A stretch of DNA of 64,000 nt from Euglena gracilis. Its lineage: Eukaryota; Euglenida; Euglenophyceae; Euglenales. The stretch covers positions 37,743,703-37,807,702 of the forward strand of contig CP154954.1 in assembly GCA_039621445.1 (NCBI GenBank), given 5' to 3'. Positions 1 to 11,519 of this stretch are shown here, piece by piece. The notes below the pieces were generated by a model, which made no database searches, was not told where the DNA came from, and saw only the letters and a program-made list of their open reading frames with translations. The stretch's first letter is position 1; each line of letters starts with the position of its first letter. The translations under genes and the position numbers were made by a program.

Positions 1-393
1 TACCAGGCACGATCCCAGCTCTGTAGGAAACCTGCAGAGTCTGGATCCGTCACAATCTGACGGCTCTGATGAACACAGCCTGACGATCGTGGCAGATCCT
101 ATGGGATTTAGCGACACGTATCACACGTGCCTGCGTGATCTCTTTTCCTCACAGGTGGTATTCTATTCTTCACATTCTGATTGTTTTGAAGTAAGAGGAC
201 AAACCTCTGAAAGGACTGAACACAACTGTGAACAGTGACTTGCCTTGTGATCTGTCTTAGCATAGGGGAATTGCGAAAAAGGGTTTTGTTACTCCAAGGA
301 TTTTTAGTCACCTAAGTAGGTGCGTACCAGGAGAAAGCGAAACAGGCTTTTCCGGGACAAAATGGGTCAAATGGAAGTCCTTGGACGTACACT
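1..393 (+). repeat. GE1 5' LTR (first 4 bases lie outside the window)
   Basis: This sequence recurs at 15608-16004 with about 12 mismatches in 393 bases, roughly 97 percent identity by eye. It ends GACGTACACT, directly followed by the primer binding site. Comparison with the 3' copy shows that the full LTR begins TGTGTACCAGG and that the first TGTG is cut off by the window edge. A motif shared with the other LTR subfamilies, CACAGGTGGTATT, lies at 150-163. The LTR would supply promoter and polyadenylation functions to GE1. The low divergence suggests GE1 is one of the younger insertions here. Confidence 0.93.
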
Positions 394-702
394 TGGTAGC
401 AGAATAGGTCAAAGATACTACAGAAAGAAAGGCCACCAGGTAATACACTTGGTAGCAGATTTAGGCAACGATCCTACAAAGACGTTCCACACAGACAAAC
501 TCTGTGGTTGACTGGTGGTGAGGATCGTACTGAGCCGTGAACCACGGTGAAAGTACTGTTCCTGGCCCTTAGCCAACCTTTAAGCAAGGATACAGGTCTC
601 CGAAGGCTCTGTTTGGTATTCGCCGATACAACCTTTCTGGTCCCTGTTTCACAGCTTATTTGTATTAATTTTTGGGTTTTTGCCTTTTACCCAGCTCAAA
701 AG
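394..702 (+). promoter_or_regulatory. GE1 primer binding site, duplicated PBS and leader
   Basis: TGGTAGCAGA at 394-403 abuts the 5' LTR and matches the complement of an animal-type initiator tRNA-Met 3' end, the usual primer for minus-strand DNA synthesis. An identical decamer lies at 450-459, also preceded by ACACT, as if the LTR tail plus PBS had been copied downstream. The rest of the interval is untranslated leader up to the gag ATG at 703, and I see no convincing reading frame in it. Confidence 0.8.
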
Positions 703-3700
703 ATGCAGAGCACAACCCCCAGCAACAAATTTGATTATGACTTGTTGATGAGTTCATTGACCAATCTTGATGATTATTGCGGGGATTGGAACGGTTCGAT
801 GGAAACAAGTTCCAATTCCCGACCCCCCAAGCAACGAGAAGACACATGACATCAATTGTCATTGTCACAAGGCGTCATTGTCATTGATTGCACGGGATGT
901 GGGTGGCAAAATGCCTTCCTCCATCCCGGTTCACCCATCATTGATTCGGCGAGGGGATGAACCCCTTGCACCGTTACACTTGGCAACTCATGTAACCCAT
1001 GAACAAAGTGAGGGGTACTTGCCCTTTGCTCTGTTCACTCCCAAAAGATCCCAGGTGGAAGCACCGGTGGGCCTTTTGGAGTGCAACTCGGTGGAAACAC
1101 CGTGTTTTCTCCACCCCCCCCCTCAATTTCCACCCCCCACACCATTTCACGCATTGCGGGATTACCCGCGGAAACTGCGGTTTTCCCTGCTTTGCCATGG
1201 AGCCCAGATATGTGTCTGTTGGTAACGGAAATCTCTGGTGCCGTTTCCATTGTGGAGGACTATGAGGAAGATTTGAGGGATAAACTCAATCCCGGTGATG
1301 TTTACCGTATTCTCGGAGAACTCCCAGCGGATCACCCGCCGAGCAAGCAAATTTTGCATGTCCACCAATGTTTTGCGGAATGTGCAACCATGCTCAACAA
1401 GGTTTTGCAGTTTGATGAGGACAATCAAAGGGTTGTCAACACCAAACTGGAATATTGCTGGAATTATTTGCAGGAAATCGGCAAATATTGCCAACACAAT
1501 TTTGAAAATGCGGGAAAGACCTTCAGCACTTTCGCGAAAGTGTTGACAGTATTTTGCGCATCCAACTTCCGCAAAACTTCCAACAAATCAGTGAAACACT
1601 GCATGAAGCGGAAACGCGGAATGATTTCAAGTTTCTGCATGTGCAAGATGGTATGAGCCATCTTTTTGCCAAAGTGGAATCATGTTCAACCACGCTACTG
1701 CAATTGCAGCACCAGTTACAAGCGCAAAATGCCACCCCCAAAAAGCCGAAAATCGGTACGTTTGTTGCGGTTGGGCATTTTGCAACACTCACTACTACTT
1801 TCCAAGAAGCCCAACAACGGATTTTGTATCTTTGCTCGGAAATAGAGCTTTTGAAGCAATGTCAAGCGGAAGTGCAAGAACATTTTGTTCCCCGTACGCA
1901 AATCCAGCTTTTGGAGGAACGAATTTTACACTTGGCGCAAAAATCCTGCCATTATGCCGCAAATCAGGACGGATTAACCACCCTGCACGCGAAAATTGCG
2001 GATTGCGCACAACGGCTGGATTTCGCGCAACAACAAATGCAAACGGACATTGGCGGTATTAATGCCACCGTTGTTGGTTTGCAGGAGCATGTTTCTGCAC
2101 TTTCCAAGCGAGTTCCCAACATTTGTGGTATTCAAGCCGCTACTGGGGAATTGCAAACCCGTTGTACCTTGTTGTCCACCACAGTGGCAGAAATTCGCGC
2201 ACTTCCCAATATCTCGCGCGCTCGGATATCCGAGTCACCGGAATTTCGCTCATTTTATAACAAAATGCTTGTTGACAACAAGGAAACCTTGCAAGCATTT
2301 TGTACGAGTTTGATTCAACTTGAGGAATCTATGAATCGGAATGCCCGATCCATGCAAGATGAGGTTTCACGGTTGGATGGACGAATTTCTGCGTTGTTGG
2401 AAACGCCAACCGCGCTAAAGTCGCGCACCACCTCGGAAACCCCCACCAATTCACCCCACCAATTACAAATTGTCTCAAATGCAGTAAAAGCGCTTGCTGG
2501 TCAACTCCGGAATGTGGAGGAGTCCCAAGGACACCTTACCCAAGAATTACACTTGGTTTCTGAAAAGTTACCACACTTGGACGATTTTTCCCGTTACCGC
2601 AAACGTGTTAGGCATCTGGAGACTGAGGTTGACCGTATTTGCGGCCAACTGCAGTTAGTGGAACATTTGGAAGAAACTGTGCATGACTTGTCCGCGAGTT
2701 TGGATAAATTGTCGACTCCGGTACCGGTTGTGCCACCACCCACCGCGGTAAGCGCTGCGGTTGGTATCCCAAATGTCCCGGAATCGCGTCCTCAAAATAC
2801 CCTTTCTGGAGTACGATTTTCTACATCCACCGCGAATTTGTACAACCACCCGCGAAAACGCGAATTGTACCACCTTTGAATTTGTCCACACCACAAACTC
2901 ACTTTTCACAACACATTTCTGATGGGAAAATTGGTACCGACTGGAAATTCGTGTCTCCACCAAGAAATTCAACATTCCAACCTTGTACGAGGAATGAGCC
3001 AACACCCCACACCTGGTATTGGTCATGTGTCGCGTTCGCGATCATACCAACCACCAATGGGTTCTGGATTACCAGATCACACATCGGGTTCTCGGCGGAA
3101 AACCCACCCCACCGGGAGAATTTAACCACTTTTTTCGCAATTCCCGCAGGAAAATTCTGCCACCCTTACACTTGGTGCGGTAAATCCTGCACGGGGTACA
3201 CATGTTGCGCAAGATCCGCGAAACGCGTTTGGTGTTAAGAATTACCCGGACGCAAACCCCTGGAATACCACCGAGGGTCAACGGGTTACTCAGAGAGACT
3301 TCAAGGGCACCATCGCAATCGCAAACAAGGTGAAACCCCAATGGGACGGGGATCCAACCACATGGAGAGAATTTTTTCGGGACTGGCAGTACTACTGGGC
3401 ACTCAAGGGACCCACCCAAGGCCCGAATCCCGAGGTAGTCAAGATGGAATTCATCAATTGCCTACCGAGGGAGGAGCGAGGACGCGCACGCAATTTGGTG
3501 ATACGTAATGGCGTATCATTCGATGACCTGGTGGAGCAATACGCTTCAACCAACTCAACGTTGGTCACCAGGATTACCCTGGAGAAGAAATGGCGACAAT
3601 CCGCGCCATCGGATCACAAATGGAAATCCATTGACCCTTGGTATGCCAAATGGTTAGCACTTGCTTCCCCAGTTGATGAACGTAGCGAGAAGCAAATGCG

Positions 3701-4731
3701 CGAACAATTCGATGCCGTTTTGTTGCATTTCACACCATCTCTGGTGAAGGATATCCATCACGAGGAGTTGGCAGGGCATGAGATGACTCTTGCCCAACGT
3801 TGGAATTATGTGTCAAAGCAACTCAAGCTCACACAAGTTTTGGGACAAATACAGTCCGCTTTCCAAACGCATCCCACCGCGGGAATCCCTGGGGGTGCAG
3901 TTAAAGCGTTGCAAAAATCACCCATGTCACCGAGATCACCCACCACGGGACAGAAAACGCGGAATCAGCGTTCTTCGGACCAAGGCACGGATAAACTGTG
4001 CTTTTTGTGCAACAAATCTGGTCACATGTCTCGGGAATGCCCGAATCCCGACGCGCGAAAGCGTATTGGAAGTCCAAGGGGCTCGACCTCCTCACGGGGA
4101 TCTGGTTCCTCGGCGTTTTCACGACAATCGCGCGTTTCACGGTCTTCGCAGCACCGCTTTAACGGTAGTGGGCCCAAGTCACCATGTCGCGTGATGGTCG
4201 GGAAACCCGCCCTTCTCGCTTTCGGTCACCTGGACCCTACCCGGAAACGGGATTCCAATCGCGACTCTTCACGATCTCGTTCGCGAAGTGGATCATCCTC
4301 TTCGCGCGAGTCACCGGAGAAACCCCGGTACACTGGTCATGGTCGACGGGAAACCCGTTCACCACGACGGTTTGATGGAAGAACGGAATATCGTTCTACC
4401 CGGTTATGCGGAATCCCGCCACAAATCCCGTTGTTCAGTTTGCGGTTCCAAAGACGACCACTCATCCAAATGTCCCAGATCCCGTTCCCCCCGGCCCGGC
4501 TACGGAAATCGCGGTAAGCGCCGCGAGGACCGTGGTAACTCCTCCAACCGGGAAAAAGTCAGTTTCAAGATATCTTGTTTGGAGGAGGACACCCCGGCTT
4601 CGGGCAGGGAGGGGGATGAAACCTCGGACGGGGAATTTAATGAGGCCCGAATGGCGGTGCGCTCATTGAGTTCCATCTATTCCACCAAAAAGTCCGTTGC
4701 CGGCTATGCGGCCGGTTCGGACTTGGAGTAG
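703..4731 (+). pseudogene. gag: GE1 gag (frameshifted)
   Basis: The start is the ATG at 703 (MQSTTPSN), because related copies also begin MQS just after the leader. The frame stops at 847 and coding continues in other frames: 1081-1656, 1554-2879, 3330-4517 and 4288-4731. The 1554-2879 part is rich in Leu, Gln and heptad-like spacing, so a long coiled coil is likely. The 3330 block opens with a capsid-like motif (QWDGDPTTW, then DWQYYW) resembling Retrotrans_gag proteins. Zinc knuckles follow: a classical CCHC (C-x2-C-x4-H-x4-C) at 3999-4040 and a second variant (C-x2-C-x5-H-x3-C) near 4430. An Arg/Ser-rich region lies around them. The total, about 1,340 codons, is very long for a Ty3/gypsy Gag. 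The end is the TAG at 4729-4731, in frame with the start of pol. It would form the particle and bind the genomic RNA, but this copy is broken. Confidence 0.87.
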
Positions 4732-4767
4732 GGGAGCCCGAGGTCCGAGGGCACCGACCTCTGGGCT
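4729..4767 (+). promoter_or_regulatory. GE1 gag-pol UAG readthrough signal with hairpin
   Basis: Gag ends GAG-TAG-GGG and the same frame continues into pol. Three bases after the stop a stem starts: AGCCC at 4735-4739 pairs with GGGCT at 4763-4767, and GAGGTC at 4740-4745 pairs with GACCTC at 4756-4761, with one bulged T. The same stop and hairpin occur in GE4 (34901-34939) and GE2 (16293-16331). In GE2 substitutions in the stem leave G-U pairs. UAG followed by a purine and a downstream structure is how gammaretroviruses make Gag-Pol, so readthrough is the likely mechanism here. Confidence 0.72.
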
Positions 4768-6540
4768 GATGAACAGATGGAGGTAAGACCTGATCAACCT
4801 TGTCCCCCCTGCCCATCCGCCTTCACGGTCAGTACCCGTAATTATTGCGTGTCCCCTACCCCCACCCCACATTTCCGCTCGGAATGCTGAGCAAAGTAGG
4901 AAAGGGTTCATGGGAGAGCTGGGATGCAAACGTATTTCCGCCAAACCCTTCACTTTGCGTACCACCAATGGAACTACTCGTCCAAGCTGAAATACGCATT
5001 CAAAAAATCTGCACCAAAGTTAAAATTTTAATTGGCACTGGTTGTCGCATACCACTGATTTTTCGGTTGGGGTTGACACCGACCCCGCTCATGGAAAGCG
5101 CAAAGAAACCGATAAAAATTACAACACCCCCATGTGCGGTGGTGATTTGGGATGTGTGCTCGAGATACTCTTGCCCATCATTCCGAAGCATCACTCACAC
5201 CCCCCACAATTACAACATTTCACCAATATTTGGGGTTACGAGTCCGGAATTCACGGGTCTGACGTAATTTTGGGATACCCATTTTTACGCCAGTACCGAT
5301 TGGTTGTGGATTGCCACTCCCACGGTTTGCGCACAGCACCCTCCACTACAATGCCACCCAAACCACCATCACCGTTGGCGTCAACCATGACGACCACCCC
5401 TTTTTCAACACCGTTACCCACAATGGCAACACCGTTATCCAGCACACCAACCACCGTTTTCCACACCCGGGGTACGGATAAACCTCCCCCCTACCCAATG
5501 ACACACCTACATGCGTTCCACATGAGGTAGGGCAAGCGGGTAGCGGTACCCCCGCCGTTTCACTGGGTTACAAGACGAAAGCCCAAAAGCCTACAGTACG
5601 TACGGTGTCGAGTCCTCGCCCAGCCACACCACCACTCCGTTTCCCACCAATTGTGCCGAATGCAGGCACACCTGTACAAGACTCACCGGCTAATGCCATC
5701 GACACCCACTTACACGCACACCCGTCACACCATCACACTTCCTACCAATGTGTGCACTGCAGGAGAATTTCCACCCAAACGGATTTCGATTGTGGATGTT
5801 TAGTTGAAAACCCGACACTAATCGCTATTCCGAATACGGAATCCACACCCAAGGATACACTTGGTTGTAGCCCGCAATGCGCGGAGATACACCGAGTACT
5901 CCAACAACGCGGATTAGCCTCGTTGTTTGGAAACGCGAAAAGCGTCACACCTAATTTCAATCGCGATCACACTGGGTACGGATTTGATGCGGAATGGGGA
6001 AAACCCCAACCTTTCTAAACTCCCTTGGGATTACCCCTTGAGGCGGTGGAAGACAGCCCGGATGTTTGTGGATCCATTCATTGTGTTTCGTCACTCCTAC
6101 CCGTAAATCGGGTGAATGAATACGCGAAACGCGTATGGAATGCTTTCAATTTTGGCCAATATCGCATTTTGGAACGATGGTTTTCCAAAATCGCGACATT
6201 GGCTGATTCTTTTTATTTGGCATCGGAAATCAATGCCTTTTCATCAATGCACATGCCCTTTTGCCATGTCGTTGGTCACAACACTCCAACACATTTGATA
6301 AATTTTGGGGTGATACGGTGTTATGGATGCACCTTCCCCAAAACTTATCGCATGTGCGGTTGAGAAAATTCTGCGGGACGAAGCCCGTGGAGTTATTCTC
6401 ATACCCATCACTCCGGAAGCGGAAGGGTTCACCTAACTATCGTATGTTTTTTTTCATTGGTGGGATTAACCCACAAATGTACCGATTTTTGAGGATTTTT
6501 GTTGTAAAATATTACCACCCTTAAAAGAAATCATTTTTCG
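4732..6540 (+). pseudogene. pol: GE1 pol N-terminal part: protease and long linker
   Basis: This follows gag in frame after the UAG. The retropepsin segment reads KILIGTGCR at about 5023-5050, where GE2 and GE4 have KIL(I/V)DTGCR. The catalytic Asp is therefore Gly (GAC to GGC) in this copy. The protease C-terminal motif DVILGYPFLRQ is near 5255-5300, in another frame. Downstream is a linker of several hundred residues, much longer than usual. It has a cysteine cluster (CVHC, then CGC, near 5750-5805) and then a region at 6115-6480 corresponding to the better preserved GE4 module at 33170-33490 (IDAFSS, HPP, LIPV motifs). Frames are broken at about 5530, 6018 and 6363. Confidence 0.75.
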
Positions 6541-6565
6541 CGTATGTTTCTTCGATGCATTCGGA

Positions 6566-8270
6566 ATGTCCGAATTCGCGTTGCCGAGGAAGCTCGGTAG
6601 CCCCAGGGATACCCTGGTGGTTTCCGCAGTCATCGAGAGTGCCGGTCAGCAAGCTAAGTCAGCCGAATTCTGTTTGCGGATCCCCCGAGAATTTCACGGC
6701 TTGCTGGAAAATCCAGTATACGCGTGCGACATCGACCCCGCGATACGCGGTCCGTTCGGTCTTTGTAAGATCGAGCTTAAGGAAGGAGCTAAGCCAATGC
6801 ACCGTAAATTTTTTCGTTGTTCGGGGGAACGCGAACAAGCTCTCAATGAAATGATTGAGAAGCTTATTCAGCGCAGGTGGATTGTACCCTCGAAAAGCGA
6901 GTGGACATCCCAGGCATATGTTGCTCCTAAACCTCCAGACCCCTCCGGTCAGAAGAAATGGAGACTGGTGCTGGATTACCGGTACCTGAACTCCCAAACA
7001 AGTGATTGTCCCTTCCCGCTCCCCCTGATCGAGGTTTTGGTCACCAGAAAATCGGAAAACCGGTTGTGGTCAATTTTCGATCTGGAGGACGGTTTTCACC
7101 AAATGCATTTGCACCATGACTCCCACCCATACACGGCATTCGTGACATCCAAGGGTGTGTACCAATGGACGGTACTCCCCATGGGTGTTAAGAATGGCCC
7201 AGCCATGTTTCAGCGCATGATACAATGGGTTCTACGCGATTTACCGTTTGCCATTGTGTACATTGATGATGTGCTGGTGGGAACACCACCACCATCCGCC
7301 AAAGCGAGTGGGGACATCCTCGTCACACACTTCCACCATGTTTGCGCAGTATTAACCGCTTTTCAAAAACATGTGCATTTCGCGAAAGGCGCGAAAATCC
7401 ACTTGTTTCGGATACTTATAAATTTTGCGGTCACATCCTCAGCAATGGACAACGGAAAGCCGCTCCGAGCAAACTGAAGCCATTAGGAAATGGAGCCCTG
7501 AGGTAATCAAAACCATTACTCACCTCAAAGGATTTTTGGGATTAGCCCAATATTACGCGATATATACGAAGGACTTCGCGAAAATCGCGGTGCCCCTCAC
7601 CAAACAGCTCAAAAACTGGGCTGTTGACAACACCAAAGTCATCTGGGATGACCAAATACGCGAGGCCCTTGAGAAAATCAAGGTTTTGCTTTTGGAGAAT
7701 GTTGTCCTCGAAATCGCGGACCCATACAAACCATACGTACTGGAAGTCGACAGAAGCGCTTACGCTGTTGGCGGAGATCATAGCCAGCATAACGCGCCGA
7801 ATGAACTCCGACCTGTGTCTTTCTTCAGCAGAAAGTTACAGGGCGACGACGGAAAAGGTCAAGTCAAGTGGAGTATACGCGAGAAAGAAACCTACGCAAT
7901 CGTGCTTATACTCCAGAAAATCCGAAGCTGGGTAGCCAGCAGTCTCGTCCAGAACCTCGTCAAGACCGACCATGAGAGTCTCCAACACTGGCACACCGAA
8001 GATTTGAACAAGGCCATGTTATCGGTCGGAAGGCGATGCAGATGGCATGAGTTCTTGAATCAATTCAACCTTGTGGTTATTTATTTCGTTGGTCACACAC
8101 AAAAGGTAGCGGATCCGCTCAGTCGGGCCCCTTTGTATTACCCCGGGAACCCGGATGAGGGAGACGTGACTTTTCACGGAAGTCAGGAAGCTGACGAATA
8201 CGCACGTCGAAACGACGCTGCGGATAATCTTTTGGACTCTTTTCCTGTTTCACAACTATTCCTGGTTGCA
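6566..8270 (+). pseudogene. pol: GE1 reverse transcriptase and RNase H
   Basis: 6566-7477 carries the RT palm: WRLVLDYRYLNSQT, then FDLEDGFHQMHL, then the catalytic YIDD at 7259-7270 followed by VLVG. The frame shifts near 7430 and 7425-8270 continues with the conserved KGFLGLAQYYAIY block of the RT thumb. RNase H follows: VLEVDRS (first Asp), ETYAIV (Glu), KTDHESLQHW (Asp) and HTQKVADPLSR (Asp). Motif order and spacing are those of Ty3/gypsy polymerases. It would copy the genomic RNA and remove the RNA strand inside the particle. The catalytic residues are present, but the frameshift splits the enzyme. Confidence 0.9.
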
Positions 8271-9609
8271 CCAGTGCGCGGAAGGCGCCGACGTGGAAGC
8301 ACGTCCGGACCCCGGCGTATTACGCGCACGGAGTCCCCTTCCCCACTGTTCTTTCACGAATGGGATTATAGTCGTGATACGGTGTATGACACCATTGTCA
8401 GCAGACTTCGTAATGGCGAAGTGCTGGACAATTACACTCTTTCACCTTTACGGTTGGTTTTTCGCAATGAATCGGGTTACAAATATTATATCACCCAGGA
8501 CCTGGTTGATGATGTCATTTTATGCTATCACAACCATGGTCGCCCTGGGGCCCCCAAACTTCTTTCGTTGTTGGGCAGCAGGTATTGCACAACGCTGAGC
8601 GAGAAAGAGCTTTACTCACGCTGTTTGCTAATAGCGCAACGGTGTCAAATTTGTCAAGCGGTAAAACCACGCAGAGGTACCCCCCCTGGTACGATGGATT
8701 TTTTCCCCGTACCCGCTGACATTTTTACATCCCTCTGCATGGATTTTATGGAATTAGAACCGTGCAAAGGAACAGACACAAACTTTACGATTATGTTTTA
8801 TATTATATACGTACCGACCCAAAGGCAATGGTAGAGCCGAGGCAGCCGTGAAATCCGTCGCGAATATGCTTCGCCTTTCACTGGCTGACTCGCGCAGCAA
8901 CTGGATATCAGTTCTACCATGGTCTTTGTTTTATATCAATACCTTACCAGGGTTGGTTTTGCCTCACTCCCCCTATAAGTTAGTTTTCGGACGGGACCCT
9001 CCGGCCATAGGGGATGTCCCTTCGGGGAGACCCGCCCGAACGAGTGTCAGTTGCGAGGCCTGGTTTGTGGAAGTAGAAAATCTACGTTCTGCAGCCCAGA
9101 AGCGCGTCACTGATATTCATGCAACCAAACGGAAGCCGGTTTTGCAGAATTTCAAGTCACCTGTGTATAGTCCCGGTGACCGCGTGTGGGTGCGGAATAG
9201 CCGTACTCGCATGCACTCTTCCAAGCTGGACCCCCTCTGGCTCGGCCCCTGTGAAATCCTAGAAAGACTAGGTACCAGCGGGCGTTACAAGGTTGCATTA
9301 CCGAATGGTGTTGAGGACGTTCATATGGACGACTTCAACCCATACCTGTCGCCACCGGATGGGAAAATTTATCCCGTGTCTGCACTTCAAACCCCGATCC
9401 AGATAACCTGAGACGGACGATTTGTAGTCGATAAAATTATCGATCACACAATCGACAAATGTATGCACCTTTGGAAGGTCCGCTGGAAAGGGTATGGGCC
9501 CGAGGAGGACACTTGGGAGCCAGCAACCAGTTTTGTTGGGCATGTCCAACAGGATTGGAAGCTGTGGAACAAGAAGCATAACATTGATGTTTCCATGACA
9601 AGTTTTTGA
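8271..9609 (+). pseudogene. pol: GE1 integrase (core deleted) and chromodomain
   Basis: The N-terminal zinc-binding region is visible at about 8520-8660 (YHNHG, then CQIC), followed by FTSLCMDFMEL with the first catalytic Asp near 8740. At about 8800-8815 the sequence jumps from MFYIIY to RPKGNGRAEAAV. Relative to GE3 and GE4 roughly 290 bases are missing, including the second catalytic Asp of the DDE triad. The C-terminal part (8848-9411) contains GDRVWVRN and [11 protein letters not shown] chromodomain follows at about 9420-9600 (FVVDKII, WKVRWKGY, EEDTWEP), out of frame with the upstream part. It ends at TGA 9607-9609. The chromodomain places the family among chromoviruses, whose chromodomains steer insertion to marked chromatin. 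This copy cannot encode a working integrase. Confidence 0.88.
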
Positions 9610-9631
9610 GAACGCGTGGGAAACCCATGTT

Positions 9632-9680
9632 GATTTCTCTTCTTTTTATCATTGATTCTTATCATTCTTTCTTTCCGCAG
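9632..9680 (+). promoter_or_regulatory. Candidate 3' splice site upstream of GE1 ORF2
   Basis: A pyrimidine-rich run ends in TTTCTTTCCGCAG at 9680, shortly before the ORF2 ATG at 9770. GE4 and GE3 also have pyrimidine tract plus CAG at the matching place (TTGCTTTTTCAG and TTCTTTTTTCAG on the minus strand), although the sequences differ. The three-fold recurrence suggests ORF2 is expressed from a spliced RNA, as downstream genes of retroviruses are. No donor site was securely identified. Confidence 0.45.
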
Positions 9681-9769
9681 ACTTTTTAGCAAATCATACT
9701 CAAGCGGTTACCCTTACCAACTCAAAACCAACAACCAACCATCCCACCGTACCGACCCTGGGCGGCATC

Positions 9770-11519
9770 ATGCTGCCCGGTGGAAGGGAGCCAGGCGGAG
9801 GACCCCCTTACCACCCCACCACTCACCCTCAACCTGACCAGTCTGCCTACCGATACGGTATGCAGCCACCTGCACGGACTGCGGCTCCGGGAAACCCTGA
9901 AGCCAGCCCCTGTGGCAGGATGACCCCGATGTCCGAGGAAGCGCGGCCATCTCAGCCATCAGGCTCTCGCCGCCTCCCACCGTACGCGGGTGTGATGATC
10001 CACCGCACGGCGGAGACGATGAACCGGGTTGTACGTATGAGCGCAAACTCGGCTCCAGACCAACTCACCCAGGCATTGTGGGATGACCACTGCCGTAAAA
10101 CTTTGACCATCGCGAATACCCAGCCAGCCCTGTGGTGTATGCGCGCCCAGGCGACGATGACCGGTCTGGTGTATTACACCGACCCGGACACGTCGGGATT
10201 CGCGGCGGACATTACCATGCGTGACCTGGGCGTGGAAGTCCCGCCACAGGTAGCACGGCAGGCACCATCAGTTGGTACTTACACCGCACATTTTCGTGCT
10301 CACTCCCCCGGATTACCCGAGGAAGAGACAGTGGAAGCACCTGTCCGGAGTGAGCACCCACGTGTGAAAGAAAGTATTTTTCGATCCCCTGAGCGCATGC
10401 CCCGGCGGGATTATCCTGCGCAGGAGCATGTGTCTTACTACACCGTCTCTGGGGATTACCCCCAGGAGGCGCCAATGCCACGGGATCAGTATGTGTATCC
10501 ACCTCAACCCCACCCAACCATACCTGACCCTATGCCACGACGTTCTGGCGCAGGGAAACCCTCCCCCTACGTCTGACACTGCCCAAAGTGCTCGTCCGCG
10601 GGAAGCCGCGGCAGCGCCTCGTGCGGCACCAGTTCCCCCGGCACGGGATGAACCCGTTAACCCGTGGACTGGCCGGCCGTTCGAGACTGAGGATGAGCGT
10701 CAACAGTATGAATTTGCAGTGACAATCCAACGACAAATAGCACGTCGCCCCCCTGTTTCCACTGGCCGGGGATACCCTGCCCTGGCGGAAATGACACGAG
10801 AAGAGCGCCAGCAGTATGATGCTGCTGTGTCGGCACTCACAGGAGTCCCAGCTCCATCGCGATCAAGTCAACCAGCGCGACAGCATGACGGTGCTGTGGC
10901 GGAAGCGCCATCAGCACGACCCACAAGCTCTGCCGCCGGCGAGCGTGACCGCGGCCCGGAAAATCTGACGCCGCAGCCACAGCGCCGCTAGCCAAAGGTC
11001 GGAAAATCCGCCCGCTGCGATGCACGTCGACGCTGAGGAGGAAGCTCCGCCAGCGCCAGACGTGACGGCAAAACGGGCACGTCGGGAAACCCGACCATCC
11101 CCAGTCGCACCGGTTTACTCGAATCGTGGTGACGCTGAGCAGGAATTCCTGCACAGAATCCGTGACTTACCCTTTGTTTACGCCAGAAGACCCAGAATAC
11201 TGGGAGTACATTAACCCGGATTAGCGGGCGACATTCGAATGGCTGTCTAACACGAAGGGTAAGGGTAAAGGTAAGGGCAATGGTAAAGGAAAAGGAAAAG
11301 ACCAGGAGAGAGGCGGAAACGCTCCACCTGGCAAAGGCGGAAAAGCCGCCTGGCCAACTCCAGGCAAAGGCTGAAAATCTGCCGGACCCCGAGCAGGCAA
11401 GGGCGGATAAGCCACCGAACTTTCGAAAACGAAGGACGATGACGTTACTGTGGTATTCACCTACCTGCAGAAGATCTGGCCGAAAATCGACGAGGGTCTC
11501 CAGCAGTTTACAAACGTAA
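9770..11519 (+). pseudogene. GE1 ORF2, N-terminal proline-rich and Lys/Gly-rich part
   Basis: The start is the ATG at 9770 (MLPGGREP), because GE3 and GE4 begin the same reading region MLPGRG at the same distance from the chromodomain. Frame 9770-10576 holds a Pro/Gln/Arg-rich leader and a conserved block with RLPPYAGVMIHRTAETMNRV and a CMRAQ segment that is CPCGQ in GE4. Frame 10428-10991 continues to ENLTPQPQRR. A Lys/Gly-rich stretch made of GGTAAG-like repeats spans about 11249-11310. I do not recognise the protein. There is no signal peptide or membrane segment, so it is not an envelope gene. A basic, disordered, nucleic-acid-binding N-terminus is only an inference. Confidence 0.65.

Noticed and set aside
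767-1265. Independent small genes overlapping the GE1 gag start
   Set aside because: They are alternative frames of the frameshifted gag N-terminus. GE4 has one continuous frame for the same residues.
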